Source of the DNA: Fibrobacter sp. UBA4309
GTDB lineage: Bacteria; Fibrobacterota; Fibrobacteria; Fibrobacterales; Fibrobacteraceae
Direction: 5' to 3'
Length of the DNA: 64,000 nt
Assembly: GCF_002395745.1 (NCBI RefSeq)
Contig: NZ_DGUN01000074.1
Location: 52,010-116,009 of the forward strand
Shown piece after piece: positions 17,337-25,542 of this stretch. How positions within the stretch are numbered: the stretch's first letter is position 1; each line of letters starts with the position of its first letter. Position numbers and translations under genes: made by a program. A model generated the notes under the pieces. That model was not told the origin of the DNA, did no database searches, and was given only the letters and a program-made list of their open reading frames with translations.

Positions 17337-17686
17337 TCATTACCCCTTCAAATACAGGATTGTGCCCTACTAAGTTAGCAAAAAAAGGTGCGTTACATCA
17401 CAATCGGGGCTGCATCGTGGTCCGGAGAGCCCGAATGAGAACAGTGGGCGAACACTTTTTTGAACCGCATTTTACAGGATTTGTCCATAGTGGACAATCT
17501 TTTACACGACCCAAAAACCCCAAAACCGTTCAAATTTCGCCACTTTTTGTGGATAAGTCCTTGATTCAGACGGACTTCTAGAGGTTTTTCCATTGTTACG
17601 GAAAACATACAAACCCCTTGGTTTTGCCAGAAATATTTATAAATTTATACACAATAAGAGGAAAAACTCCACAAGAGGATAACTCC
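17337..17686. other. 350-base gap without a gene: two divergent promoter regions
   Basis: The left part supplies the leader of the minus-strand FKBP gene. The right ~60 bases are AT-rich with TATTTATAAATTTATA-type sequence and lead to the small plus-strand gene. A perfect palindrome lies in the middle (17481-17497). A short minus-strand open frame here has no ribosome site and coding-unlike composition. No RNA gene was recognised. Confidence 0.5.
17481..17497. promoter_or_regulatory. Perfect inverted repeat TTGTCCA-TAG-TGGACAA
   Basis: Seven-base arms with a three-base centre, in the gap between the divergent FKBP and small-membrane-protein genes. It suits a dimeric regulator. There is no U tract, so it is not a terminator. 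Confidence 0.35.
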
Positions 17687-17923
17687 ATGATGAACCACTT
17701 TGAACATTATTACGAATCAGCTACTGCGAGCAAGAAGCAGTTTGACGCTTCGGTAAGCAGTGTGAAGGAAGCTCTTCAGGATTCTCTCAGAATGAGCGAC
17801 GCCCCGATTTACGTCCGTTCCAACAGCAGGCCTAGCAACACGGGCTGGCTCCGCGGCTCCCTTTCTTACCCGTGGGCAATCGTCTGCATCGTGATTCCGG
17901 CGATGCTCGACGTGATCATGTGA
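17687..17923 (+). CDS. Small membrane-anchored protein, 78 residues
   Basis: Starts at ATG 17687 after AGAGGA. The first ~50 residues are polar and probably helical (EHYYESATASKKQFDASV). The C-terminus is one hydrophobic segment (YPWAIVCIVIPAMLDVIM), suggesting a tail-anchored inner-membrane protein facing the cytoplasm. It is followed by a strong terminator, so it forms its own transcript. No family was recognised. A helical body with a single tail anchor suggests a small membrane adaptor, but this is only inference. Confidence 0.62.
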   Translation: MMNHFEHYYESATASKKQFDASVSSVKEALQDSLRMSDAPIYVRSNSRPSNTGWLRGSLSYPWAIVCIVIPAMLDVIM

Positions 17924-17952
17924 TTGTCTCCTTTTTTTAACAATGCTTGGCG

Positions 17953-17976
17953 CTCCCCTTTTGAGGGGAGTTTTTT
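17953..17976 (+). terminator. Rho-independent terminator after the small membrane protein
   Basis: Stem CTCCCC / GGGGAG with a TTTTGA loop, followed by six T. Confidence 0.85.
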
Positions 17977-18026
17977 ATTTCTATCTTTGACCCTGCAAGC
18001 GGGCGTTTTGCCCGAACGGAGACCTT

Positions 18027-18866
18027 ATGGCAGCACTCATCCTCGACGGCAAGGCACTCGCCAAGACCACTGAAGAAGAACTCAGCGCCCGCGTGGCGAA
18101 GCTCAAGGAAAAGACGGGCAAGACCCCCATCCTTGCGACCATCCTGGTGGGCGACGACCCGGCCAGCGCCACTTACGTGAAGATGAAGGGCAACGCCTGT
18201 GCACGCGTGGGCATGGAAAGCATCCGCGTGGCAATGCCGAAGAACACCACCACGCAGGAACTCCTCGACAAGATCCAGGAACTGAACGAGAATCCGGACG
18301 TGCACGGAATTTTGCTGCAGCATCCGGTACCGCGCCATATCGACGAACGTGCAGCCTTCGAGGCCATCGACGCCCGCAAGGACGTGGACGGCGTGACCTG
18401 CCTCGGCTTTGGCCGCATGGCGATGGGCGAACCCGCCTACGGTTGCGCGACTCCCGCCGGCATCATGCGCCTGTTGAAGGCCTACAACATCCCGCTCGCA
18501 GGCAAGCATGCCGTAGTCGTGGGCCGCAGTGCCATTCTCGGAAAGCCGATGGCCATGATGCTCCTGAACGCGGACTGTACCGTGACCATCTGCCACAGCA
18601 AAACGCAGAACCTCCCCGAATTCGTGAAGCGGGCCGACATCCTCGTGGGTGCCGTGGGCAAGCCCGAGTTCATCAAGAAGGAATGGATCAAGCAGGGTGC
18701 GGTCGTGGTCGACGCCGGCTACCATCCGGGTGGCGTGGGCGACATCGAGAAGGGCCTCGACGACGTGGCATCTGCCTACACTCCGGTCCCCGGCGGCGTT
18801 GGCCCCATGACCATCAACACGCTCATCTACCAGAGCGTGGAATCCGGCGAGAAGTATTTAGGCTAA
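18027..18866 (+). CDS. folD: FolD, methylenetetrahydrofolate dehydrogenase/cyclohydrolase
   Basis: A 279-residue bifunctional enzyme interconverting 5,10-methylene-, methenyl- and 10-formyl-tetrahydrofolate in the cytoplasm. Visible signatures: ATYVKMK (catalytic Tyr and Lys near residues 51-55), GILLQHPVP, the dinucleotide-binding GRSAILGKPMA and the C-terminal PVPGGVGPMT. Length matches the usual ~285 residues. GGAG lies six bases before the ATG, and a small hairpin (CGGGC/GCCCG at 18000-18014) sits in the leader. Expressed singly. Confidence 0.96.
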   Translation: MAALILDGKALAKTTEEELSARVAKLKEKTGKTPILATILVGDDPASATYVKMKGNACARVGMESIRVAMPKNTTTQELLDKIQELNENPDVHGILLQHPVPRHIDERAAFEAIDARKDVDGVTCLGFGRMAMGEPAYGCATPAGIMRLLKAYNIPLAGKHAVVVGRSAILGKPMAMMLLNADCTVTICHSKTQNLPEFVKRADILVGAVGKPEFIKKEWIKQGAVVVDAGYHPGGVGDIEKGLDDVASAYTPVPGGVGPMTINTLIYQSVESGEKYLG

Positions 18867-19011
18867 ACGTCATCCTGAGAGTAGCATCGAAGAAGCGGGA
18901 CTATGGTTCCGCTCTTTATGTTTTGGCCTGGATTTCTACCCAAAGGGCATAACTCAACTAAGGAAACAAGTTTCCAAGTTTCGTTTATTGGCTTCGCCTC
19001 GGAATGACGTT
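18866..19011. repeat. MITE-like intergenic element with terminal inverted repeats
   Basis: The gap after folD starts with AACGTCATCCTGAG (18866-18879) and ends with the near-exact reverse complement CCTCGGAATGACGTT (18997-19011). The interior contains GCTTCGCCTCGG-type sequence and is non-coding. Matching ends with a ~146-base span are typical of small dispersed repeats. No second copy was noticed in this window. Confidence 0.45.
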
Positions 19012-19028
19012 GAAACGTAGGGCGCGGA

Positions 19029-19358
19029 CTAGCGTCTAGTTCTTTCCAGCTCGACGGCGTCTGCTTCGGGGGAGTTGGGCGAAATCATGTCCTTGAGGAC
19101 CTGGCCCACAAATTCTGCCCCGACACCGATGACGGCTCCGGTAAGGGCGTCACCCTCTTCTTCCTTGTTCACCGATGCGATAGCTCCCGAGGCGGCCTTG
19201 TTGTTTTTCTGGTGGAGGCTGTCCGAATAGACCATCGGCATCTTGTGCGTCTGGCCGGAAAGGTTGACGGTATCGTTGGTGGGTGCCGGTTTTTTTTGTA
19301 CAAGTTGCCCAAAGCTGAGCGACATTCCCAAAAGTAGCCAGATACAAAAAAATTTCAT
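19029..19358 (-). CDS. Small exported protein, unknown function
   Basis: A 109-residue product. ATG 19358 opens a signal peptide (MKFFCIWLLLGMSLSFG); the longer frame to 19499 only overlaps the permease gene. The mature part is polar, with a Gly/Val stretch (GDALTGAVIGVGAEFVGQV, ~76-94) that could be a short membrane-associated or glycine-zipper segment. A TATATTTG box lies seven bases before the ATG. Although it follows the exporter pair on the same strand, this promoter suggests separate transcription. No family recognised. Confidence 0.62.
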   Translation of the reverse strand: MKFFCIWLLLGMSLSFGQLVQKKPAPTNDTVNLSGQTHKMPMVYSDSLHQKNNKAASGAIASVNKEEEGDALTGAVIGVGAEFVGQVLKDMISPNSPEADAVELERTRR

Positions 19359-19365
19359 GTGCCCA

Positions 19366-19371
19366 AATATA
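19366..19371 (-). promoter_or_regulatory. TATATT box seven bases before the start at 19358
   Basis: Reads TATATTTGGGCAC then ATG on the minus strand. There is no ribosome site in the gap. Confidence 0.5.
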
Positions 19372-19404
19372 GTAAAGCGCCTGTTCCTGGTAAACGAAAA
19401 ATTT

Positions 19405-20610
19405 TTATTCAAATCGCAAAGCTTCGATAGGGTCGAGTTGGCTTGCCTTGCGGGCGGGGTACCATCCGAAAAAGACTCCGGTGGTAAAGCAAACGGCAAA
19501 GCTCACGATAACGCTCGTGATGGACACGCTCATGGGCCAGTTCATCGCAATCTTGACCGTTTCGGAGGCGGCAATGCCGAGCGCGATCCCGATGGCGCCG
19601 CCGAGCAGGCTGATAATGACGGATTCGAAGAGGAACTGGAGCAGGATATCACGGCCGCGGGCGCCTATGGCCATGCGGAGGCCGATTTCCTTGGTGCGTT
19701 CGGTCACGGACACGTACATGATGTTCATGATGCCGATTCCGCCTACGAACAAGCTAATGCCGGCAATGGCCGTCAGCACGAGTGAAAGCATGTCGGATGT
19801 GCTCGTGACCATCTGGATCATCTCTTCTTGCGTAAAGACGCGGAAGGGGTCGGTGGGCTTTGTCCAGCTGCGGCGTTCCTTCAATATGCCCATGATTTCT
19901 TCGGTCGCCTTTTCGGCGTAGCCTTCGCCGATGGAGTTCGCGTAGATTTGGCGGATGTTCGTGGTGGCGTTGAACCGCTTCATCACCGTCTGGTAGGGTG
20001 TAAAAATCACGTCGTCGTTGTCTTGCCCGAAATCGCCGGAGCCTTTGGCTTTCAGGGTGCCGATGACCTTCAAGGGAATGCTCTTGTAACGGATGGTCTT
20101 GCCGATGGGGTCGCCTTCGGGGAACAGGTTTTTCACGACAGTCTGGCCAATTACGCAGACTTTGGCCATGCGGTCTGCCTGGTCGTCGAACATGACGCCG
20201 TCTTCGATTTCGTAGTTGCGGATTTTCAGGTAGTCGGCCGATACGCCGCTCAATGCCGTGGGGGAGTTGTTGTTGCCTACAATGGCCTGCCCGCCAACGG
20301 TAATCATGGGCGAGACGCCGTTAATGTAGGTGGCGTTTTCGCGGATAGCAATCACGTCGGCTTCTTCGAGCGATTCGGTGGATTCCATCTGCACGCCGCC
20401 GCGACGGTCGCGGTTCGGCATGATGATGATGGCGTTCGTGCCCATGGCGGTCATCTGTTCCTTGATCGACTTCTTGGAGCCTTCGCCCATGGCGACCATG
20501 GTGATGACGGCCGCGACGCCGATGACGATGCCGAGTACGGAGAGGAACGTCCGCATGCGGTTGCGGAGCAGGGCACGGATGGCGATTTTTATGAGAGTTA
20601 GTGGGGACAT
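19405..20610 (-). CDS. MacB-like ABC transporter permease
   Basis: A 401-residue inner-membrane permease of the FtsX/MacB type: helix 1 (TFLSVLGIVIGVAAVITMVAMG, ~18-40), a ~230-residue periplasmic MacB_PCD domain, then three C-terminal helices carrying the family motif RTKEIGLRMAIGARGRDIL. With the ATPase gene 23 bases upstream it forms a mechanotransmission-type ABC system that works substrates in the periplasm or outer membrane rather than carrying them across the inner membrane. ATG 20610 is preferred; TTG 20616 is possible. No adaptor (MacA) gene is adjacent. Substrate unknown. Confidence 0.88.
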   Translation of the reverse strand: MSPLTLIKIAIRALLRNRMRTFLSVLGIVIGVAAVITMVAMGEGSKKSIKEQMTAMGTNAIIIMPNRDRRGGVQMESTESLEEADVIAIRENATYINGVSPMITVGGQAIVGNNNSPTALSGVSADYLKIRNYEIEDGVMFDDQADRMAKVCVIGQTVVKNLFPEGDPIGKTIRYKSIPLKVIGTLKAKGSGDFGQDNDDVIFTPYQTVMKRFNATTNIRQIYANSIGEGYAEKATEEIMGILKERRSWTKPTDPFRVFTQEEMIQMVTSTSDMLSLVLTAIAGISLFVGGIGIMNIMYVSVTERTKEIGLRMAIGARGRDILLQFLFESVIISLLGGAIGIALGIAASETVKIAMNWPMSVSITSVIVSFAVCFTTGVFFGWYPARKASQLDPIEALRFE

Positions 20611-20640
20611 CGTCAATTATCCATTATCAATCATCAATTA
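20611..20640. repeat. AT-rich direct-repeat spacer between exporter genes
   Basis: Minus-strand copies of GATAATTGA and GATTGATAATGGATAATTGA run across the ATPase stop codon and the 23-base gap to the permease start. The last codons of the ATPase (DN, stop) lie inside the repeat, suggesting the spacer grew by slippage or duplication. Confidence 0.5.
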
Positions 20641-21392
20641 TCAAAATTCTCCGGCGGAGGGAGTGCTTCGAATGCGGTCTTCGCGTCTTGCACGGTTTCG
20701 TTCTTGACGTCCTTTTTCAGGAGTCCGTCGCGCAGCGTGATGGTGCGCCCGCTGAAGGTCGCGATGTCGGGTTCGTGCGTCACGAAGGCGATGGTTTTCC
20801 CCTGTCGGTTGAGTTCCTGGAAAATCATCATGATTTCGTAACTGGTGCGCGTATCCAGGTTTCCTGTCGCTTCGTCGGCGAGGATGATTACGGGATCGTT
20901 CACCAGGGCGCGCGCAATGGCTACCCTCTGCTGCTGCCCGCCCGAAAGCTGGTTTGGCAGGTGGTTCATGCGGTCGACGAGCCCGACCCTTTCGAGCGCT
21001 TCTACGGCGCGGCGGCGCCTTTCGGCAGAGGAAATTTTCGAGTTGTACAGCAGCGGAAGCTCGACGTTTTCGATAGCGGTGGTGCGGCTTAGCAGGTTGT
21101 AGCTCTGGAAGACGAATCCCAGCTTTTGGCTGCGTATCTTGGCGAGAGCGTCGCGTTTCAGTTTTTCGGTGTGCTCGCCGTCCAATATATAGTGGCCGGA
21201 TGTCGGACGGTCCATGCAGCCCAAAATATTCAGCATGGTGGATTTCCCGGATCCGCTGGTACCCATGATGGTCACGAATTCACCCCTGTGGATATCGAAA
21301 CTCACCCCGCGCAGCGCATGCACGGTCTCGTCACCCATCTTGAAGTCGCGGTGGAGGTTCTTTACAGAAAGTATCGGCGTCTCGGTTGTCAT
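20634..21392 (-). CDS. MacB/LolD-type ABC transporter ATP-binding protein
   Basis: A 252-residue ABC ATPase with Walker A GTSGSGKST (~residues 44-52), Q-loop FVFQSYNLL, signature LSGGQQQR, Walker B VIILADEATGNLD and the H-loop FVTHEPD. This is the classical LolD/MacB subfamily. It powers the permease encoded just downstream. A C-terminal ~25-residue extension (VQDAKTAFEALPPPENF) is beyond the usual core. Divergent from the OmpA-family gene at 21565. Confidence 0.93.
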   Translation of the reverse strand: MTTETPILSVKNLHRDFKMGDETVHALRGVSFDIHRGEFVTIMGTSGSGKSTMLNILGCMDRPTSGHYILDGEHTEKLKRDALAKIRSQKLGFVFQSYNLLSRTTAIENVELPLLYNSKISSAERRRRAVEALERVGLVDRMNHLPNQLSGGQQQRVAIARALVNDPVIILADEATGNLDTRTSYEIMMIFQELNRQGKTIAFVTHEPDIATFSGRTITLRDGLLKKDVKNETVQDAKTAFEALPPPENFDN

Positions 21393-21521
21393 ATCTGTAA
21401 ATTTTGATGATTAATGATAAATTTTCGTTGCATTTCGCGCCTCTGAAGATAACTTTTTTTCATAAAAGGCGCTTGTTGACGCATAATTCTTGATTCCTGT
21501 ACTTGAAATGAATTCATTTTC

Positions 21522-21527
21522 TATAAT
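21522..21527 (+). promoter_or_regulatory. TATAAT -10 box for the OmpA/TSP3 gene
   Basis: TATAAT lies 37 bases before the ATG at 21565. AAGGGG five bases before the start gives a normal leader, in contrast to the leaderless-type starts elsewhere. No convincing -35 hexamer. Confidence 0.4.
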
Positions 21528-21564
21528 TAAAAATGTCTAGAATGATTAACAACAAGGGGTCAAT

Positions 21565-24036
21565 ATGAAGGGAATATTCGCCTTATCCTTGGTTGCTGCG
21601 AGTATCGCTTTTGCCCAGGCTGGGCTTCAGGGTGGTTCGGACGGCTTCCATCAGCACAATGCGTATACGCTAGGCCAGTGGGGTTTCTCCGTTGGTACGG
21701 GTGGAGACGTGTCTAACGATTCTTGGTCCTTCTCTCGCGGCGGAAACTTCCGCGACGAAGGCGGCCATCAGTACTCCTTCGAGGACTGGGCTGGATCGTT
21801 CTCCGGGAATTTCAACATGTCTGTCGGCATGCTGAGCTTTGTCGACCTCGGTGCCGTCCTCCCCGTCTATTATGAACATGCCCACGAATCGGACGGCGTT
21901 GCCGCGAAGAACGGCATGTGGTCTGCCGGCTTGGGCGATATCGACATGTGGATGAAGATTCGCGCTCCGTTCGGCAACGAAAGGACCGTTTTCGCCCTTG
22001 CGGGTATTTTCGACCTCTATGCTCCGACGGGCACGACTTCTGCAGGTGTGCGTCCCCGCCACGTGTGGTATCTGGACGATAACGGATACACGCATCCGTA
22101 TACATCCGAGGCATGGACCGGCGGTGCAGGTCTCGTGATGACTTTGGACTTTACCAAGATTGGCGCCCCCATTCGCGTGAACGGCCATGGCAGCTATGTG
22201 CATACCTTCGGCCTTGACGAATCCGACGCCGTGATTTACGATGCCGGCCTCAACCTGATCGTGAGCGAAGGCCTGGACATGTTCCTGGAATACTCCGGCG
22301 AAATGCGTGTCGAAAATACCAGGTTCCCGCGCGATGCGATGGTTGACCCCATGTACATCACTCCGGGCTTGCGTTTCCACCTCGGACGCAATGTCGACAT
22401 GGGCATCGGTCTTGATTTTGCTGTGCGCAACTTCAAGAACTTCAACTACGACCCGAAGAAGGAGATGAAGGGTTGCTCCGACTACACCATCGCTTACAAG
22501 GGTAAGAGCGACTCCAAGGCTTCTTACTGCTATACCTCCGGCCCGCTCTACGCGGCTGTCGCCATGTTGAACTGGCATATCGGTGGAACCCCGATGGTCA
22601 AGGACGAAGACTCCGACGGCATTTCCGACGCCAACGACCAGTGCGCCCATACGCCCGAAAAGGCTACGGTTGACTCCGTGGGTTGCCCGATCGATACGGA
22701 CAAGGATGGCGTTATTGACGGTTACGACAACTGCGCGAACACTCCGGAAGGCGCTACGGTTGACTCCGTGGGTTGCCCGAGCGATACCGACGAAGACGGT
22801 GTGTTCGATGGCATCGACAAGTGCCCGAGGACCAAGAAGGGTGCTGTGATCGACGTGACCGGTTGCGAAGGTGACTATGACAAGGACGGCGTCGAGGACT
22901 CCAACGACCGTTGCCCGAATACTCAGCCCGGCATTATCGTCGACACGACGGGTTGCCCGGCCGATACCGATAAGGACGGCGTGTTCGACTCCTTCGACAA
23001 GTGCGCCAATACTCCGGTAGGCCTGCCTGTGGATTCTACGGGTTGCGCGGCTGACGCCGACAAGGATGGCATCCCGGATGCTCTCGACAAGTGCCCGAAC
23101 ACGTCTGTCGGTATCCCGGTTGACTCCACGGGTTGCCCGGCCGACGCCGACAAGGATGGCGTGCCCGATGCTCTCGACAAGTGCCCGAATACTAGAGTCG
23201 GTGCCCAGGTGAATGCCGATGGCTGCGAAGGCGACTTCGACGGCGACGGCGTGCCCGACGCCCTTGACCAGTGCCCGAACACCAGGAAGGGAGTCCCGGT
23301 TGACACGACTGGCTGCCCGACCGATGCCGACAAGGACGGCGTGCCCGATGAACTCGACAAGTGTCCGAATACCGCTATCGGTTCTACTGTCGATGCCAAT
23401 GGCTGCTCTCTCGACTTCGACAAGGACGGTGTCCCGGACGATCTCGACAAGTGCCCGAACACCAAGGAAGGCGTGACGGTCGACTCCACCGGTTGCCCGC
23501 TGGATGCCGACAAGGATGGCGTCTCTGACGGCGTCGACAAGTGCCCGGATACTCCGAAGAACGTTTCTGTCGACAGCACCGGCTGCCCGATGGATACCGA
23601 CAAGGACGGCGTGGCCGACTACCTCGACAAGTGCCCGTACACTCTCGAAGGCATCAAGATCGACGGCAAGGGCTGCCCGACCGACAAGAAGCAGGATTTG
23701 AACAAGCTCAAGCAGGGTATCGAGTTCAAGACCAACTCCACCAAGTTCACCAAGAACAGCTATGGAACCTTGAACGACATCGTCGCTTTGATGCAGCAGA
23801 TCCCGAACTCCAAGCTCGAAGTGCAGGGCCACACGGACAACGTGGGTAGCGCCAAGAAGAACAAGGAACTCTCCGAGAACCGTGCTCTTGCCGTGGTCAA
23901 CTACCTCGTGATGAAGGGTATCGAAGCGAGCCGCCTGCGCGCTGTCGGTTACGGTGGCGAAAAGCCCATCGCAAGCAACGGCACCAAGAAGGGCCGCAAG
24001 CAGAACCGCCGCGTGGAACTCGTTCCGTTCGAATAA
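21565..24036 (+). CDS. OmpA-family outer-membrane protein with thrombospondin type 3 repeats
   Basis: An 823-residue protein in three parts after a signal peptide (cleavage near AQA). Residues ~20-345 form a beta-rich region likely to be a membrane barrel. Residues ~350-710 hold about fifteen calcium-binding repeats of the TSP3 type (DTDKDGVxD then DKCPNT, with a GCP turn). Residues ~715-823 are an OmpA C-terminal peptidoglycan-binding domain (LEVQGHTDNVGS, NRALAVVNYL, GYGGEKPIASN, NRRVEL). It ties the outer membrane to the wall. The repeat rod is longer than in typical OmpA-like porins. It ends at a strong terminator. Confidence 0.92.
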   Translation: MKGIFALSLVAASIAFAQAGLQGGSDGFHQHNAYTLGQWGFSVGTGGDVSNDSWSFSRGGNFRDEGGHQYSFEDWAGSFSGNFNMSVGMLSFVDLGAVLPVYYEHAHESDGVAAKNGMWSAGLGDIDMWMKIRAPFGNERTVFALAGIFDLYAPTGTTSAGVRPRHVWYLDDNGYTHPYTSEAWTGGAGLVMTLDFTKIGAPIRVNGHGSYVHTFGLDESDAVIYDAGLNLIVSEGLDMFLEYSGEMRVENTRFPRDAMVDPMYITPGLRFHLGRNVDMGIGLDFAVRNFKNFNYDPKKEMKGCSDYTIAYKGKSDSKASYCYTSGPLYAAVAMLNWHIGGTPMVKDEDSDGISDANDQCAHTPEKATVDSVGCPIDTDKDGVIDGYDNCANTPEGATVDSVGCPSDTDEDGVFDGIDKCPRTKKGAVIDVTGCEGDYDKDGVEDSNDRCPNTQPGIIVDTTGCPADTDKDGVFDSFDKCANTPVGLPVDSTGCAADADKDGIPDALDKCPNTSVGIPVDSTGCPADADKDGVPDALDKCPNTRVGAQVNADGCEGDFDGDGVPDALDQCPNTRKGVPVDTTGCPTDADKDGVPDELDKCPNTAIGSTVDANGCSLDFDKDGVPDDLDKCPNTKEGVTVDSTGCPLDADKDGVSDGVDKCPDTPKNVSVDSTGCPMDTDKDGVADYLDKCPYTLEGIKIDGKGCPTDKKQDLNKLKQGIEFKTNSTKFTKNSYGTLNDIVALMQQIPNSKLEVQGHTDNVGSAKKNKELSENRALAVVNYLVMKGIEASRLRAVGYGGEKPIASNGTKKGRKQNRRVELVPFE
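22600..23690 (+). repeat. Tandem TSP3-coding repeats, about 72-75 bp each
   Basis: Units share GACAAGGACGGCGT and TGCCCGAACAC-like sequence and stay in frame. The variation is mostly synonymous or conservative, with Asp and Cys codons kept. This is an intragenic protein repeat, not CRISPR. Confidence 0.9.
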
Positions 24037-24059
24037 TCGGCTAGAACTGTAAATGAAAA

Positions 24060-24084
24060 GGCTCCCTCCGGGGAGCCTTTTTTT
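24060..24084 (+). terminator. Rho-independent terminator after the OmpA/TSP3 gene
   Basis: Stem GGCTCCC / GGGAGCC with a TCCG loop, followed by seven T. Confidence 0.9.
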
Positions 24085-24106
24085 ACATTTTGCGGCGGAG
24101 AAAAAA

Positions 24107-25090
24107 ATGGCAAAGAAGGTTCTAGTTACAGGTGCCGCCGGTTTCATTGGTTGTGAGGTCTCCTTGATCTTGCTTTCGAAGGGCTACACGGTGGTAGGCA
24201 TAGACAACATGAATTCCTATTACCAGGTATCGCTCAAGGAAGACCGCCTGAAGCGCCTGGACCATGCCAACTTTTCTTTTCACCGGATGGACCTCGCCGA
24301 TGCTCCCGCTATGGCAAGTCTCTTTGAACGCGAGAAGTTCGATGGAGTCATCCACTTGGGCGCGCAGGCTGGCGTGCGTTATAGCCTGCAGAATCCGCAG
24401 GCCTATGTCGACAGCAACATTACCGGGTTCCTGAACGTGCTGGAATGCTGCCGCAAGTTCCCGGTGGAACATCTCGCGTATGCGTCGAGCAGCAGTGTGT
24501 ACGGACGCAATACCAAGACGCCGTTCTGCACCGACGATCCCGTGTGCAAGCCTTCGAGCCTTTATGCGGCGACCAAGCGCAGCAACGAACTGATGGCTGA
24601 AACCTATTGCCACCTGTTCCAGGTGAATGCGACCGGACTCCGTTTCTTTACGGTATATGGCCCGTGGGGAAGGCCCGACATGGCTCCGTGGCTCTTTGCC
24701 GATGCCATCATGCACGACCGCCCCATCAAGGTGTTCAACAACGGTAACATGATGCGTGACTTTACCTACGTGGCCGACATTGCCGGCGGCGTGGTGAAGG
24801 TATTCGAGGCTGGGGCTGCCCGCATGGATGCTCCTGGTGCCGAAGCGGAACATCGCCTTTATAACATCGGTCACGGCAAGCCCGTGAATCTGCTTGAATT
24901 CATCGAGACACTCGAAAAGCACCTGGGCAAGAAGGCGGAGAAGAACTTTATGCCGATGCAGCCCGGCGATGTCGAGGTGACGTGGGCCGACACGACCGCA
25001 CTGGAAAAGGACGTGGGCTATACGGCCGATACCGACCTGGATGTCGGAATCAAGGCCTTTGCCGAATGGTTCAAGGGATACGTGCGCTAG
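24107..25090 (+). CDS. NAD-dependent nucleotide-sugar epimerase, UDP-glucuronate 4-epimerase type
   Basis: A 327-residue extended short-chain dehydrogenase/reductase. GAAGFIG is the NAD-binding motif (~residues 8-14), HLGAQAGVRYSL matches the uronate-epimerase class, and YAATKRSNE carries the catalytic Tyr and Lys. SSSSVYG and FFTVYGPWGRPDMA are also typical of UDP-glucuronate 4-epimerases, which make UDP-galacturonate for surface glycans. ATG 24107 with GGAG upstream is chosen; the longer frame starts inside the preceding terminator. The tail faces the convergent gtrA-like gene, with both stop codons inside one palindrome. Confidence 0.88.
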   Translation: MAKKVLVTGAAGFIGCEVSLILLSKGYTVVGIDNMNSYYQVSLKEDRLKRLDHANFSFHRMDLADAPAMASLFEREKFDGVIHLGAQAGVRYSLQNPQAYVDSNITGFLNVLECCRKFPVEHLAYASSSSVYGRNTKTPFCTDDPVCKPSSLYAATKRSNELMAETYCHLFQVNATGLRFFTVYGPWGRPDMAPWLFADAIMHDRPIKVFNNGNMMRDFTYVADIAGGVVKVFEAGAARMDAPGAEAEHRLYNIGHGKPVNLLEFIETLEKHLGKKAEKNFMPMQPGDVEVTWADTTALEKDVGYTADTDLDVGIKAFAEWFKGYVR

Positions 25091-25100
25091 CGGCTAGCGC
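25084..25100. other. Palindrome holding both stop codons of convergent genes
   Basis: GCGCTAGC-G-GCTAGCGC is a perfect eight-base inverted repeat containing the epimerase TAG and the opposite-strand GtrA TAG. It may work as a short bidirectional stop, but there is no U tract. Confidence 0.4.
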
Positions 25101-25510
25101 TTGAACACCCATTTTTTGTACAGCAGGAAACTGGCGATGACGTAGACCACGTTCGCGACGATGTTCGCGAAGTACGTGGGCTTCATGAACTTAGAAATCC
25201 ACGTGGTGAACGGCGCTGTCCAGGATGCGTTCACGAGCAGGTAGGCGCAAAGCTCCAGTACCAGCAGGTTCAGGGCGTAGCTACAGAGGAACACGACGAG
25301 AAACCGGAAGACCTCGGTGCGCTTCTTGTTCTTGCTCTTGAAGTTCCAGATGCGGTTCATGAGGTAACTGTTGATGCCGCCCGCGACAAAGCCCAGGAAG
25401 TTCGACAGTTCCAGGTTCCAGTCCAGAATCTGGTGCAGCACCCACACCGTGGCGAGCGTGATGAGCGTGTTCAGTACGCCGATGATATTGTACTTGATAA
25501 AGTGGATCAC
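25094..25510 (-). CDS. GtrA-family membrane protein
   Basis: 138 residues with four hydrophobic segments. The family start is FIKYNIIGVLNTLITL, then NFLGFVAGGINSYLMNRIWNF (the GtrA helix-2 loop with Asn-Arg-Trp-Phe), ending LLYKKWVFKR. Family members help move lipid-linked sugars across the inner membrane or modify O-antigen and cell-wall glycans. Convergent with the epimerase, so the two may serve the same surface polysaccharide, but they are not in one operon. Confidence 0.88.
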   Translation of the reverse strand: MIHFIKYNIIGVLNTLITLATVWVLHQILDWNLELSNFLGFVAGGINSYLMNRIWNFKSKNKKRTEVFRFLVVFLCSYALNLLVLELCAYLLVNASWTAPFTTWISKFMKPTYFANIVANVVYVIASFLLYKKWVFKR

Positions 25511-25530
25511 ACTAGGAAGATAGAAAAATT

Positions 25531-25536
25531 TATCTT
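25531..25536 (+). promoter_or_regulatory. TATCTT box six bases before the CoA-transferase
   Basis: TATCTT-TACGCC-ATG. An AGGA lies further upstream at 25514, too far from the start to act as its ribosome site. Confidence 0.45.
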
Positions 25537-25542
25537 TACGCC

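Noticed and set aside
17393..17608. 71-residue minus-strand frame in the gap after the FKBP gene
   Set aside because: No ribosome site, no recognisable domain, and it crosses a palindrome in an AT-rich regulatory gap.
19029..21392. Complete tripartite MacAB-TolC exporter
   Set aside because: Only ATPase and permease are present; the adaptor and outer-membrane channel are missing, and the small exported protein does not resemble MacA.
22600..23690. Regular repeats that could suggest CRISPR
   Set aside because: The units are contiguous, in frame and code for TSP3 calcium-binding motifs; there are no unique spacers and no cas genes.
21670..24147. 825-residue minus-strand open frame opposite the OmpA/TSP3 gene
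   Set aside because: It is a by-product of the GC-biased, repeat-containing coding strand; no ribosome site, composition unlike a protein (runs of HAVLVGI), and the plus strand has clear domains.
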